Under the pieces are notes generated by a model, which saw only the letters and a list, made by a program, of their open reading frames with translations, ran no database searches and was not told where the DNA came from. The translations under genes were made by a program, and so were the position numbers. Shown here one piece after another: positions 11,450 through 23,172 of a DNA stretch of 64,000 nucleotides. The first letter of the stretch is position 1, and each line of letters starts with the position of its first letter. Source of the stretch: Diphasiastrum complanatum (lineage: Eukaryota; Streptophyta; Lycopodiopsida; Lycopodiales; Lycopodiaceae); assembly GCA_029204225.1 (NCBI GenBank), contig CM055103.1, positions 4,707,256 to 4,771,255 of the forward strand. The letters are read 5' to 3'.

Positions 11450-13320
11450 CCAAAGCTGATTCACCAACCAATTTGCTGCATATAGCTTCTGTTCGATGAG
11501 TATGAGCCATTCATATGCTCTCCATGCCACTTTTTCTCATGTTATTATTGCGTTCTTTCAAAGTGTTATAAAAAAATTAACCATCACGCATATACCCGAT
11601 CCACTTATCACTGCAAAGGACTAGCATCTGCATGAAAAGCGCCGTGTGCCTCGATCATAATCAAGCACGTCGATGATAAATTGACAATATTGAATTTTGT
11701 TGTAGTTCGATCCGCGAAATTGGAAACATACCAGTTGGGAGATATAATACGCTCTTGCTGAAAGATAATACGTTAATACGTTAGATCAGCCGGGAGGATT
11801 TGGTTAAATGCTACTCTAGAAAAATCATGACAATCGAGCAGAAGAATATATCGATTGTCTCAGTGTAACTATCTTTCCAAGTGCTTCACGTGTAATTTCA
11901 ATGCTCTGAGTAACTGACCATTCATATGGCTGTATACTGGCTCTAGATTCATCTGTAGAATCTAGAAACAGGCATATTCTACAGACATGCATGATGCAAA
12001 CACGTTTAAATTGTGAAAGTTAATGGATCACATACACAGAATATACTGCCTGCCTGCTGTTGACACCATCCAACGAAAAAATCAAAGAAGAAAGAAGCTT
12101 AAAGACCTTGAAGAAATTGATCAACACAGCCGCAAGTGCACAACGGTGAACGCAAATGGGAAGGGTATCTGAAATATACTAGATAGGCTTGGACAAAATA
12201 AAATTGTGATCTAGCTTCCATCAACCAAAGAGCAAGAGACGTACATCTAAAACTCAAACACATACGCGATGGTTTCCAGCATCACCCAAATCCCAGCCTC
12301 CCCCACCCCACCCCTCCCCTCCCCTCTCATCGCCCTCCTGCGCCCGCTGCGCACATTGAGCTGTGCAGGAATATATTTCAGGTGCAACACTGGGTCCGCC
12401 GATGACCGCAGGGCAAGGAAAGCAATGAGCTTTGCCCGGGGCAGTGCTACTAAGAGAATTCTAAGCCAACCTCATAAACAAAAAACTCAAAAACACTTCA
12501 TCAAAGGCGATACAACAGCAGAATGAACCTACAAAACCATAATTTATAACTAAGATCAAGGAATTTTCTCACAGGTCAAATTGTTGCTCACCTTGAACGA
12601 AGTATTATAACTAAAACTGACTCATTTGCTCCAGCAAACCTCAAAAGAAAAAGGTGAATTGCCAGTTATAACAATTTGGCACCAAAGTCCAGGCTTTATA
12701 GGAGTGCTCTCAAAAACTTTCAAGCCATGGCAAGAAAACTTATTAAATTATAATTTATAACATAAATTGACTCATTTTTGGTAAGTAAACACTTGCAAAC
12801 TTAACCTCAACATCCTATAATTTATGGATGCATTTTGGTAATTGAAAACTTGCAAAGTTATCCTCAACATCTATATATGAACTAACAAATTTGGAAATTG
12901 ACATACAAGCTTTTATGTAGTGGCCTTTTCATTGGGGAGGGGAATCCTTGCCATAAAATTTGGTTTATGGCAAGATGACCCATTGTAAAGGTCGACGAAA
13001 AATTGCATTACCTTATGTAAAGGCCAATTCATGCTATCCAAAATGACAAGTGTGATCTGGATCAAACATTATGGAATGCTTTATGAAAGTCAAAGCACCC
13101 TAAAATCTTTATGCCATGGCTTAGCTCTGTTTATGGATTGAGTGGAAAATCTCATCTCTAAAGGATGACTAATACTATCCCAAATGGCAAGTGTGATCTC
13201 CATCAAATTTAATGGTAAGTTCTTGTGAAAGTCAAAGTACTTTGAAATCTTTGTGAAAATATCCTTTAGAAATACACTCTATTGAAGATAAGGAATCCTT
13301 TACTTATTTTTGTGAGCACT
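11450..13320. other. Region upstream of PP2C without recognisable genes
   Basis: Contains the presumed PP2C promoter and possibly an unidentified first exon. A C-rich tract lies at 12298-12330. Diverged repeated phrases such as AAATGACAAGTGTGATCT begin at about 13040. The open frame at 12269-12526 shows no known domain. Confidence 0.4.
11887..11892. promoter_or_regulatory. G-box / ABRE-like CACGTG upstream of PP2C
   Basis: TTCACGTGTAA lies about 500 bp upstream of the annotated ATG. It contains the ACGT core bound by bZIP ABF-type factors. Clade A PP2Cs are usually ABA-induced, so a role is plausible, but a single six-base site can occur by chance and the true first exon is unknown. Confidence 0.3.
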
Positions 13321-13329
13321 CATCAAGAG

Positions 13330-13720
13330 TCTAGATGCCATAAAAATGGACAAACACAATCAAGCCAATTGTCAAAATTGACATTTTGGTGCCTGAATTC
13401 AAGTATATAAGTTTTTACTCATAAACAATTTGAAAGTAGTTCTAGTTATAAATTTCAAAATTAAGGGTTTTATGTAATAGGGGATCGGAATGGATCTTCA
13501 ATTACCTTTCCATTGGATCATCCTACCATAAAAATGGCTTCGGCCATAAATCAACAAATACAATCAAGCCAACTATTGAAATTGACATTTTGGTGCTTAG
13601 TTTCCAATGTGTTTTTCATTCCAAGAAATATCAACTAGCCTTAGTTGTAAATATCAAATTCAAGGGTTTTATATGTGGGGGAATGGGGAAGGGAATGGGA
13701 TTCCCCATTGACCTTTCTAT
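13330..13720. repeat. Two diverged copies of a ~200-bp tandem repeat
   Basis: CAATCAAGCCAA...AATTGACATTTTGGTGC at about 13359 recurs about 200 bp later at 13561. The following ATTCAAGGGTTTTATGT-like segment is also repeated (13460 and 13660). Related phrases (TCAAACTTTATGAAAGTCAAAGCACC) occur at about 13060, 13190 and 13850. Non-coding and old. Confidence 0.5.
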
Positions 13721-15700
13721 TAAAATTTTGTCATAAAATATTCTAAGGCCAAAAGGTTGAACCATTTTTATGGAGGATGACTCAATGAAAAATCTCATTC
13801 TATAACTCAAGGATTATTGATTTACCTAAAATGACATGTGACCTCGATCAAACTTTATGAAAGTCAAAGCACCATAAAAATTGAATTTTTCATGCACTTT
13901 ATGGTTTCTGCAAGTTTCAGCCTTGTGTTGAGAAGACTGTATCAATTATAGGAATTTTCTTTGCTGTAGTCTTTTAAATAGCATATCAAGGTATTGTGGT
14001 TTTTTTCCAATGTTGCCTTAAGCTCTTTTACCAGCGCCCCAAATCTTAAACCTCCACAGCAAAACGCATGTGCCATGGACGTTCTCTGCTAAGGGCAACT
14101 CTGCCGGGCAGGTGTAGCATTTCAGAAGGGACCGAGGCGCGTTCCATAGGCCCAGATCCTAGGAGCTAGAGAAAGTTCAGGGGCCAACAGTTACATCATA
14201 CAAGCCAGGAGCCTCTTTCTAACTATACCTGTCCTGAAGCAGAGGAAGCAAGGTGTGGGCGATTGGTACGCGTGCTTTAAAAATGTGGGTCCTTTTGCGC
14301 TTCAAGCGTAAAGCCGTGCCATATGCCTTTCCGTTGGCCCACGGGCCTCAATACAGCAAGCCACACCTGGACTCTGGGAGACTAGCGAGGAGAGAGAGAC
14401 TAGCGAGCGGAGAGGAGAGGAGAGAGAGACAGGGCTGACAGGCGTCTTATTCCGTTTTCTTTGTGTGATAGTACTTACCTAGAGACGTATGCCCTATGTA
14501 TTTAGTATTTAATTATTCACTAATAGACCACGATTTTATAGGTAATACTCATCACTTAGTACTATCGTCCATCACGATCACACATTGCTCTACAAAGAGG
14601 GAGCAATAAATGAATAGGTGCTTTGGTACTTTTGTCCTTTATTATTTCATTTTGTTTTGTCCTTTTTATGTGTGCCTTTGTTTCAACTCGTTTTCCACGA
14701 TCGTTATATCTTGGAACACTAAAGGCTCCAATTTGCTTTAAAATTTTGTAAACTCAAGCCTCACTTGCTCCTCATCTTTTGCCCCAATAACACCTTGTCG
14801 GAAACCTTTTTCAAAAACGTGCAATTTTGGAAACTTTTGGGTTTTTTAGGGACTACTTTCTTATAAAAAGCAGCTTTATATGCATATGCATTTGTAAAAA
14901 ATTGTCAAATTTTTTGTGATGCCGATTTCGATCTTATACTTAGTCGGCTTTGTCGACACTATGCCATAGTAGCGAGAGGTGTCTTCTTTCTTTTTCTTTG
15001 TGTGATAGTACCATTTGCTAAAAGATGTCACTCTCAAAAAAGTGTGAAAATCAAAACGAGTTTTATTAGGTTTTTTTATTTCTCAAAATGCAAGCTTTGT
15101 CTTTATTTTTAACTTTTGAGAATTTGAATACCTTACGAGTTGGCAAAAATTCTCGTGATCTATTGATCACCTTGATTGTAATGTGCTAGTGTCCTTCAAT
15201 TCATGAAAACAATAGTTTTCTAGCTTATGAACTTGCACCCTCCATAATCATCTTGCAATTCTTCTTTGCTTCTCAAGAGGATTATATGCAACAAATAGTA
15301 CTACATAGAATTGATAAGAAGTATTGCAAGGATTCTCATTCCAGTGACAATAGCTTCTTTACAAACTCTATGCATCAAATGTGCATTCACACAACAACTC
15401 CGCTCATCACTAGTCTGACCATCAACACATCAAATCGGCTATCATTCTCTGGATTGCCCGATTCCGATCCATTGACTGATCTCTAGACTACTCGTTCTCT
15501 ACAAACTGCTCCTCAAACCTCAACTCACTCTTATTAACTCATGAACTCCTCGACTCATTAGCCTCTTTGCTAACTTCTGCCTCTTCGTGTATGGCTATTT
15601 CTCCTTTGGGTGTCTTCATACCTTTGGATCCAAAGGTATTTTTCTACATTGGCAAGATTGGTGGAGTAGCTTAATTTTGTAACCAAAGATCAATAGTAGA
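13721..15700. other. Gene-free interval, probably including the copia 5' LTR body
   Basis: No conserved coding domain. TTTCTTTGTGTGATAGTAC occurs twice (about 14456 and 14994). The right part must contain the body of the LTR that ends at 15732, but its left boundary could not be found because the 3' LTR is almost entirely missing. Confidence 0.4.
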
Positions 15701-15732
15701 TTTGGATCTGAATTGATCCCAAATCTTTCACA

Positions 15733-15744
15733 TGGTATCAGAGC
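15733..15744 (+). other. Copia primer-binding site
   Basis: TGGTATCAGAGC, complementary to the 3' end of initiator tRNA-Met, directly after the LTR-terminal CA. Confidence 0.8.
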
Positions 15745-16331
15745 TTGTGTTTCACGTTATGAAGAAGGCAATCACATCTATCAATGATTTGGAGAAGATA
15801 TCAATGCTAGAGCATGCTACAATGGATTCTATACCAAAATTGAGTTTCTTCCATTTGTAGTATGGATCTTTTGTAGATCAAAACCCTATATAGGTTTATA
15901 ATCTTGATCAATTCTGATTTTTCAATTCAAATGTTGGATTTGGCTGAGTTTTGGTTCATTGGATTAGCCTAAGTGGTGGATAATAAATTGCTTATCAAGT
16001 TTTTGGCATTTGCATGTAGATCCTGAAATATTCAATATTTTGTCATTTTATCAAAACCCTATTTTTTATTGGATCTTTAGATAGTGAGGTTGTTGGACTT
16101 CATTTGAGTGTGTTTTAATCTTAGGAAGTGGCAAGAGTCATTAGATTGAGGATAGATCATAAGTTGATCAAGATTTCATGATTCTATGTGTTGATTTGCT
16201 TGGTATAAGTGCTAGAAGAGAATTAATAAGTTTAATATCTTTGTGATTCCTTTTAAAAACATTTGTTTTTGTTCAAAGGAGTGCTTTGTGCATTGGAATA
16301 GGTTGAAAGAAGAAGATCAGGTCATTGAAAC

Positions 16332-17395
16332 ATGGCTACAAGTGGTGGATTCTTGTTGGAAGGCAATGATAGGCTTGCCTCAAGTAACTATTCATTGTGG
16401 AAAGTGAGGATGGAATCACTTATTGAGATGAATGATGTTTTGGATATTGTTGTAGGTTTGGAGGAGAGACCAGCAACAGAACAAGATCAATTGAGGTATG
16501 ACAAGAGGGCCAAAAAGGCTCTACACATGATAAAGATGAATGTTACCAATGAGCTTCTCAAGGAGGTTGGTAAAAGTACTTTATCTAAGGATGCTTGGGA
16601 TTCAAGTCTACGTCTAGAGTGTTGACTCTAAGAAGACAAATATTTTCTTGTTTGAAAAAGAATGAAGAAAGTCCAAATACTTTTATTTTGTGAGTGAAAG
16701 CATTGAATTATGAACTGGCTTGCATTGATGAGAGGATTAAGGAAGGAGAGCTTGTTCAAGTTATTCTTAATGGATTGTTGGATACTCATGCTAACATTGT
16801 TCAAAGTATTGCTATTTAAAAGACTTTGCCAAGTTTGATTGATCTTCAAGAGATTTTGATCAATGAAGAATATAGGCTTCAAGCAAGAGGTGGATCTTCT
16901 TCAACATCTCAAGTTGGAGAGGAGGCTATGTTCATCAAGGACAAAAGCAAAAGTAAGTGGTCTAAAGGGCAAGATCAACTGGGAGATCTAGATCCATGGT
17001 GGATTGATAGTGGAGCAAGTTCACACATGACTTTTCACAAAGAGTACTTCACTTCGTTGTTGGCACATGGAGATGACAAGAGGATGATCTACATGGCCAA
17101 TGATGGTGAGTGTGCAATCAAAGGGATTGGCACAGTTCCTATTTCTCTCTCTACAAATAGGAATGTTCATTTGGAGGATGTCTTGTTTATTCCATCTATT
17201 ATCAAGAATTTGCATAGTGTGAGTCAATTGCTAGGTAAAGGCCTCAAAGTTGAGTTTGATGGAGATGCTTGTATGATCAAAAGAAAGGATGTCTTGATTG
17301 GAAAAGGTAAAAGACAAGGGACACTTTTCAAATTGTACATTTGGATATTCATGGAATTACTACAATTAGCATTAGTAGAGCTAAGATGTATGTAA
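16332..17395 (+). pseudogene. Copia gag and retropepsin, truncated
   Basis: Starts ATGGCTACAAGTGG, then LEGNDRLASSNYSLWKVRM (gag N terminus). The first frame stops at 16625. Gag continues in broken form (VILNGLLDTHANIVQ, SLIDLQEILINEEYRLQ). The protease begins WWIDSGASSHMTFHKEYF (catalytic Asp in DSGA) near 17000 and ends with GKGKRQGTLFKLY, the usual lead into the pre-integrase domain. The sequence then diverges and stops at 17395. No zinc knuckle remains between gag and protease, suggesting an internal deletion. Confidence 0.75.
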
Positions 17396-18196
17396 CTGGA
17401 GCGGCGTGTAGGAACGGAAATGCAACAATTAGCAGCAGAATTATTCAAGTAGAAAAAATTCATACAAAATGCGCAAATGAATGACGCAGTAGTGAGACAA
17501 AATTGCACTATGATAAATATCAATAGTGAGTACAATAGCTTGAAGTAATACCTTCAGCTTGTTGAGCGTGATAACGTTGGCTACATATAAAAACGCTAAT
17601 TGGAAGAGAAAATTTAATTAACTCAATTCAAAATTAACACTTACATAGCTTGAATCAGCTAATATATATATTTACAAGTGTCGAGGAACAAAATATCTTA
17701 TAATCCCTTAATGCTATTTACGCCAGTCTTTGCATATGTACAAAGTTGGTAACCGCCAACTGCCTTTGGGATATTTGGTTGTCCAGATGTTTTAGGGTTG
17801 CTGATAAGTTGGCGACGTCGGTCAGCCAATGTAGCAAAACGTGAAAAAGCCAAAAAACCTGAAGGTGCCCTTAGATTGAAGGTATGCAATTCCTGAAAGT
17901 GGAAGGTACTTTAAACTAAAGGCAATGAAGAAGACGAAGGTGACTTAGATTTATAGGCAGCGAAAAAGGTGAAAAAGGCGAAGGTGCCTTAAAAATGATT
18001 TCTAAGGCATTCTGGCCACTTGGCCAGTGTGTCGCATTTTTCGCTAAGGAGCGAAAAGGGCAAAGGTGCCTAAAAAAATGTTTTAAAGTAAAAGAACAAA
18101 AATGTGAAGGTTCAAAAATATGAAGTCGGCCTTCGGTTTTTTAGGATGCTCTTTACTTGAACGATTTGTTTAAGGCTGAGCATAAAAAATCTAACA
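17396..18196. other. Unassigned sequence between copia protease and LTR remnant
   Basis: Contains repeated GCGAAAAAGG and AAGGTGCCTTA phrases (17870-18100) and a 63-codon minus frame (17889-17698) with no recognised domain. It may be a later insertion or rearranged LTR. Confidence 0.35.
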
Positions 18197-18221
18197 CTGA
18201 ATTGATCCCAAATCTTTCACA

Positions 18222-18947
18222 ATATATCATTGCTAAAGCCTCTCTTTCAATTGTGGAATAATTTACTTTAGCAAGGACTAGTTGTCGGCTAAGGAAACGA
18301 ATCGGGTAGTCTTTCTCGAATTCAAGCTGGCTGTGTTAGGATGACTCCAATAGCATACTTACTAGCGTCAGTGTAAACATGCAATTCTAAATGATAATAA
18401 ACATGGAATTCTAATTGATAATTTGGTGCTCGAAAAGTGGGTGCAGTGACAAGTGCGTGGTTCAAATCCTCAACTGCTTGTATTCTTTCTTTGGTCCATT
18501 TTGGATCCGCGTCATAAATTAATCTGGCTTTTCCTACAAAATCAAGAATAAATATGCGATAATAATTGCAATGCCTACGAAGATATAGATTTCTTTTACT
18601 GTGGCCGGTAGTGGCATTTCTTGAATCACTTTCACCTTAGTTGGATCCGTTGAGATACCATCTTTGGATATGATATGTCCTAAGACAACACCATGTGTCA
18701 CCCAAATCTGACATTTCTTTGGATTTAGTGAAATTCCTTACTTTCTGCATTGGATCAAAACTTTTTCAAGACAATCACGATGGTCACAATTTTTAGATTT
18801 AACACCAATATCATCTAGATATATCTCTAAAATCTTATGTAGTAGACTCTTTGAAATGTTGATGGAGCATTAGGGAGTCCGAATGGCATTACCTAATATG
18901 CGTACATGCGTACATAACAAACTCTGTGAAAAATGCAGTCTTATCAT
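18222..18947 (-). pseudogene. Gypsy element E0: RT C-terminal half and RNase H
   Basis: The minus strand reads DKTAFFTEF, MPFGLPNAPSTFQR, then the RT core (IYLDDI-like), QIWVTHGVVLGHIISKDG, and RNase H with ELHVYTDASKYAIGVILTQP, DYPIRFLSRQL and NYSTIEREALAMIY, followed by the copia LTR remnant. Frameshifts occur. The upstream half of the same RT is at 27851 on the far side of the DNA transposon. Confidence 0.8.
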
Positions 18948-18949
18948 TA

Positions 18950-18985
18950 GGGCCCTTTTGGACTCAAAAAGGGCCTCTTCACTAA
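18950..18985 (+). repeat. Left terminal inverted repeat
   Basis: GGGCCCTTTTGGACTC followed by AAAAAGGGCCTCTTC. The repeat is itself a near-palindrome, with GGCCCTTTT opposite AAAAAGGGCC around GGACTC. Confidence 0.9.
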
Positions 18986-19281
18986 TTATAATTAGTGTTA
19001 ATGACGACACGTGTCCCAATAGAATATTGACAACTGAGAGGGAAGGGTCCATATGACATGGCAAATTCAATGGTGTAGATTAAATCAAGTGTGGGCCCAC
19101 AAAGTACACCTCTAACATTAACCCTACATTAACCCTAGATAAAGCAATAACTATGCCTACAAGTTAACATCAACTAGCCTGTCTATCTACTAGCAGCCTT
19201 ATCCTAAGTGAGCCTAGTCCTTATTTCAAATTTTGAATGTTCACAAGCTTGTATCTCTCATCTCTCTCTCTCATTTTGTAG

Positions 19282-19404
<123 letters not shown>

Positions 19405-19502
19405 ATACTCCACAGATATTCTATTTTTTTTATTTTGGTTCAACTTATCTGAAGATCTACACACTATTTCGCATATCCTACATTATTATTACATCATCCA
19501 TT

Positions 19503-20782
19503 ATGGCCTCTACTCAATCAAGGAAGCCCAAGAATCAACTAGCTTCCATTGTTGCACACATCAAAGATTCCAATGAGCATCGGGTGCCCCATACATTTTC
19601 AACTTTTGACTGGGTTTACATGCAACCATCGGGCAAAGGAACTCACAAGGTTGCAAAGAGGAAGCGAAACAACCAAGACTACCATTGGAAAGGAAGGATT
19701 CACGAATTCAAGATCGACCAAAACGGCGAATACCTTGCAAATGTGCAACACGTATACATGCGTCGACATATTTTTTATTGGATGTGGCTGTTGCTGATAG
19801 AACCATATAGTCACATTGTAGGTCTCACCTCTTTTATTCTTGTGTTATCTATTATGTTTGGATTATTATTATGTCATTGTAATGGATAATAATGTTGCAT
19901 TAATGCCTGGTGCAGATGTCTTTCCTTCAAATAGCTTCGACTGGCATCACTGGAAAATTCTCCGCCATACATGCCAAATATGGAGAACTAATATATGGTG
20001 GGTTGGCATCCTCTGCCCTGATCAAAATGGGCATTTTCTTTTACGATCACATGTACGAAGTTCCAAAAAAAAACTTTGGCCAAGGCAAATTAGTACCAAC
20101 TTCTGAGCCTGCGATCAATTCGCACGAGTGGCCATATGTTGACCAACTGACTATTGAATTAATGAAGAGGCAACTTCTCAAAGAGATTATTGGTAATATG
20201 AAGCCAACATTCGGATCCAAACGAGTCTACACTAGCATCTCTGTGCCGATCACCGTATTTGTTGCCATATTTAAGGCGGTCCCCTTTAGGAAAACAAACA
20301 CGATGTGGGCATGGAAAGCAACAAAATCATCACTGTTGGACAACATATTTGTCGCATGGGATTCAAAGGAAATGGAGCATAAAGGAGATTTAATAAGGTG
20401 TAAGCTCTCTTGTGAAACAATGACCATAAGGTATCATATTTCACGTCAAACATGCTCCTTAAGTTTCATTTATAGGCGATATAAGTTTGGTCATGGCCGA
20501 TGGGACCCTCTGGACGCGGAGACGAATCAACAAGAAGTGGAGATATCCATACATTTGCCCCATGATGAAATACGAGAAATTCATATAAATAAGGAGTGCA
20601 GTCTAGAAGATCTTTGACATATGCTTGGATTGACTTTTGTTGATGTGCTAGTAGATTTTGTCTTCACTCGTAATGGACAAAATGTGAGTCCCTAATTTCC
20701 ATCAGATTCCTGAATTTCAAATAGTAATGTTGAATATATATGATTATTAATTTTGTGTCTGGTTTTGCAGATACGAAGATGA
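19503..20782 (+). CDS. Putative BAH-domain protein of the DNA transposon
   Basis: The first exon starts at ATG 19503 and encodes FDWVYMQPSGKG, a basic stretch, then YHWKGRIHEFKIDQNGEYL and VQHVYM. The second long exon (from about 19917 after TGGTGCAG) encodes MGIFFYDHMYEVPKKNFGQG. Together these follow the BAH fold order (DxVYV, PYxxRIxxI, VxWFYRP, ELFxSDHxDVVP), a domain that reads histone-tail methylation or nucleosomes. The rest (to 20617) is unfamiliar. An in-frame TGA at 20615-20617 is explained by CGA to TGA. Reading on gives LGLTFVDVLVDFVFTRNG and a GT-AG intron (20684-20770). The exon 1/2 junction is not settled because the best donor gives the wrong phase. BAH assignment rests on motif order alone. 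Confidence 0.5.
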
Positions 20783-21068
20783 GCCGAAAAAGATCATGAA
20801 TGTGTTTCATTTTTACAAACAGGGACATTAGGAGTCCAATGGGAATAAAGGATTTAATCTAATGGAAAATAGAAAACACAATTAGTTGGTTGTGTTTTGA
20901 CTCTATTCTAATATATTTGGTTACGTTTTGACATTACTTTTGCGTTGTTACATTTTATATGCCTGTTACTACATTTGTGGATGTCCAAGGATTTTTACTC
21001 ATGAGCCTAGACAAGAACATACTATAAAACTCTTATAGGGACACTTACTAAAAATAGAACCCTTCACT

Positions 21069-21075
21069 ATATAAG
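21069..21075 (+). promoter_or_regulatory. TATA box of the histone-like gene
   Basis: CACTATATAAGGGTG, 115 bp upstream of the ATG at 21190. The TATA surroundings resemble those of the minus-strand gene at 24607-24613 (CTCTATATAAGAGTG), suggesting a shared promoter type in this element. Confidence 0.55.
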
Positions 21076-21189
21076 GGTGCTTGGGTCCTCATTTCTCCAC
21101 TTCATCCCTTGAGTGTCAGAGTGTCAGTTTTTTTAAATTCTCTGTTTTTCATCTCTCATGTTCTCTGATACGTTTTCAAAGGCTAACCA

Positions 21190-22431
21190 ATGTCGGAGGA
21201 AATGGCAAAGACGAAACAAACGGCTAGAGATCCTAGAGTGACTACATTGCTCCATAGGGATGCACTAGCCACCCTCGATGAGAGAGAGAGACGGGAGAGC
21301 AGAAGCAGGAGTAGGAGTCGCAGCCCTATAGCGTCTCAGGAAGATCCGGCCACTCAGCGTGAAGCTGAGGAGGACATGGCCCATAAACCAGCTAAATAGG
21401 AGGACCAGACTGAACAGCAACAACAAGAAGACCAGCAGCAGCAGGAGGACCACCAACAGCAGCAGCAACCAACACGAGAAAAAAGCCCTTCCCCGACGGC
21501 AATTGAGCGGGAGGAAACAATGAAGTTCCTAGATGAGGAGCTTGCAGCATCGGGTGAGTTGCCGTTTTTGAATGTTTCTTTCTTCGACCCATTCCCACCA
21601 GCAATGGGCATGGACACATCAAATTTAGGCATATCGGGGGACACCATACCCACCGTGTCACCTCCAAGTCACGACCCGGTGATGGGTCCGATGATGTCGT
21701 TGTCGGTGGGTGGTTCTGATGAGGGCACCCCGATGTCGACCACAACAAGGATGAAGCTGAAGGCGACCCATAGATGGTCAGAGAGAGGAGCACAGGAGCG
21801 AAAAAGAAAGAATCCTCGCAAGGTTGGGTCTACATCAAAGCGACGGAACCCTGCAGCTCAGGATCCATCACCACTGCCCACACCGCCAACATCGCCTCCA
21901 CCGCCTCCACCTCCTCCACCTCCACCGCCTCTGCCCCCATCGCCTCCACCGCCTCCACCGCCACCTCCACCACCTCCACCACCACCACCTCCACCACCAC
22001 CACCTCCACCGCCTCCAAGTTCTGCCGCAGCTGGCCTAAGTAGGACCGTAGAGCGTCGCAGGGATAGGCCGGCCCCTCGTGCAGCACCATGGGCTGGAAA
22101 GGAGCTCCGCCGGATGCAGCCACCACCTCCTCGACCGCGTAGAAAGCGCAGGATCGCAACGTGGCTCCAGGATATACGGAGCTATCAGAAGTCCGTAAAA
22201 TTTTTTATCCCTAGTGCCCCTTTTGTGAGGCTTGTAAAAGGAATAGTCGATGAATTTTCCTTGGGGAACAGAGTTACGGCAGATGCAGTGTCCGCAATAC
22301 AAGAGTCTGCGGAAATGTACCTAACGCAGCTCTTTGAGGACTCATTTTTGTGTGTAGTGCACGGGAAGAGAGTCACAATACTCCCGAAGGATCTCCACCT
22401 AGCTAGAAGGCTAAGGAGAGAGCGGAATTAA
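21190..22431 (+). CDS. Transposon-encoded histone H3-like protein with proline-rich linker
   Basis: One frame of 413 residues, interrupted by a single TAG at 21397-21399 (codon 70). N terminus: MSEEMAKTKQTARDPRV. From the second ATG (21202) this gives AKTKQTAR, nearly the H3 tail start ARTKQTAR, with Lys4 kept and the Lys9 position Asp. An SR run (ESRSRSRSRSP), Gln-rich and acidic parts and about 40 prolines (21890-22016) follow. The last ~97 residues form an H3-type fold: IRSYQKSVKFFIPSAPF (H3: IRRYQKSTELLIRKLPF), ESAEMYLTQLFEDSFLCVVH, KRVTILPKDLHLARRLRRER. Loop 1 has the canonical H3 length, while IPSAPF resembles CENH3 (IPAASF). It probably enters nucleosomes or mimics H3. The TAG would cut off the fold in this copy. 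Confidence 0.85.
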
Positions 22432-22660
22432 AAATATCATGTACATGATTTTATTTATAATATACTGAAGATTTGGTGTCAAGTATCTTGCAGAATTTCA
22501 GGTTGTGTGAATGCAAATTGTTGTGATTGAGTTTGATATCTGATTTCAATACTGTTTATGTGAATGCAGTCATTTGAAAATTTTAGTACCATCTATGTGA
22601 ATGCAGTGATTTAAAATTTTTCAGTACTATGGGAATGGTAGTTTCCATGTCGTGGCATGG

Positions 22661-22883
22661 AAATCACGCCAGGGCGCGACCAGGGCCCGTTTGACCAGGT
22701 CAAATGGGCTCTGATCGCGCCCTGGCGTGAAAATCACGCCAAGGAGCGACCAGGGGACGTTTGACCTGGTCAAACGGGCCCTGGTCGTGCCCTGGCATGA
22801 AAATCATGCCAAGGTGCGACCAGGGGATGTTTGACCTGGTCAAACGGGCCCTGGTCGTGCCCTGGCATGAAAATCATGTCACG
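22661..22883. repeat. Three tandem 70-bp palindromic units
   Basis: Units 22661-22730, 22731-22800 and 22801-22870, then a 13-base partial unit. A partial unit also precedes them. Each unit is a near-perfect hairpin: CACGCCAGGGCGCGACCAGG opposite a TGATCGCGCCCTGGCGTG-type arm, with CGTTTGACC/AGGTCAAA(C/T)GGG at the centre. It lies in the 0.74-kb gap between the converging histone-like gene (ends 22431) and the minus-strand gene (ends 23173). The GC content is far above the surroundings. Confidence 0.9.
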
Positions 22884-23172
22884 TAAAAAAAGGAGGAGAA
22901 ATCTTTATCTGGAAAAAAAAATTAAATTCTAAATTCAATAAACTAGCACATCATATAATGACAACAGAGAATTAGGAGAGTCCACAAGAAAAAAAGGACA
23001 AAATCTTTATTCACATTTGATCCATTTCCTTCAGAGAGGACTTCAGCTTCTCTGATCGCTTCTCTGATGACAGTACTGGTTTTAACATTTCTAATGCTAA
23101 TTTAGGAGCATCTCCCTCATCCTCATAAGGGCCAATTAAACTCGAGAGAATGAGCCGGGTCTCGAATCCAGG

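Larger units (their letters stand above)
15708..18221 (+). mobile_element. Truncated Ty1/copia element (gag-protease only)
   Basis: The end of the 5' LTR (CTGAATTGATCCC... to 15732) is followed at once by TGGTATCAGAGC (15733-15744), the tRNA-Met primer-binding site. Gag starts at 16332 and the protease ends at about 17395. Integrase, RT and RNase H are absent. The same 25 bases that end the 5' LTR recur at 18197-18221, which I take as the remnant of the 3' LTR. Gypsy RNase H sequence resumes directly after it. Confidence 0.65.

Noticed and set aside
12269-12526. Proline/leucine-rich plus-strand frame upstream of PP2C
   Set aside because: Low-complexity C-rich start and no recognisable domain; not supported as a gene.
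21774-22159. Overlapping frames rich in Thr/Ser, His or Val opposite the poly-proline tract
   Set aside because: They are out-of-frame or antisense readings of the proline repeat inside the histone-like gene.
21520-22431. Calling the histone-like protein a centromeric CENH3
   Set aside because: IPSAPF resembles CENH3, but loop 1 lacks the usual CENH3 lengthening and the tail start is TKQTAR of canonical H3.
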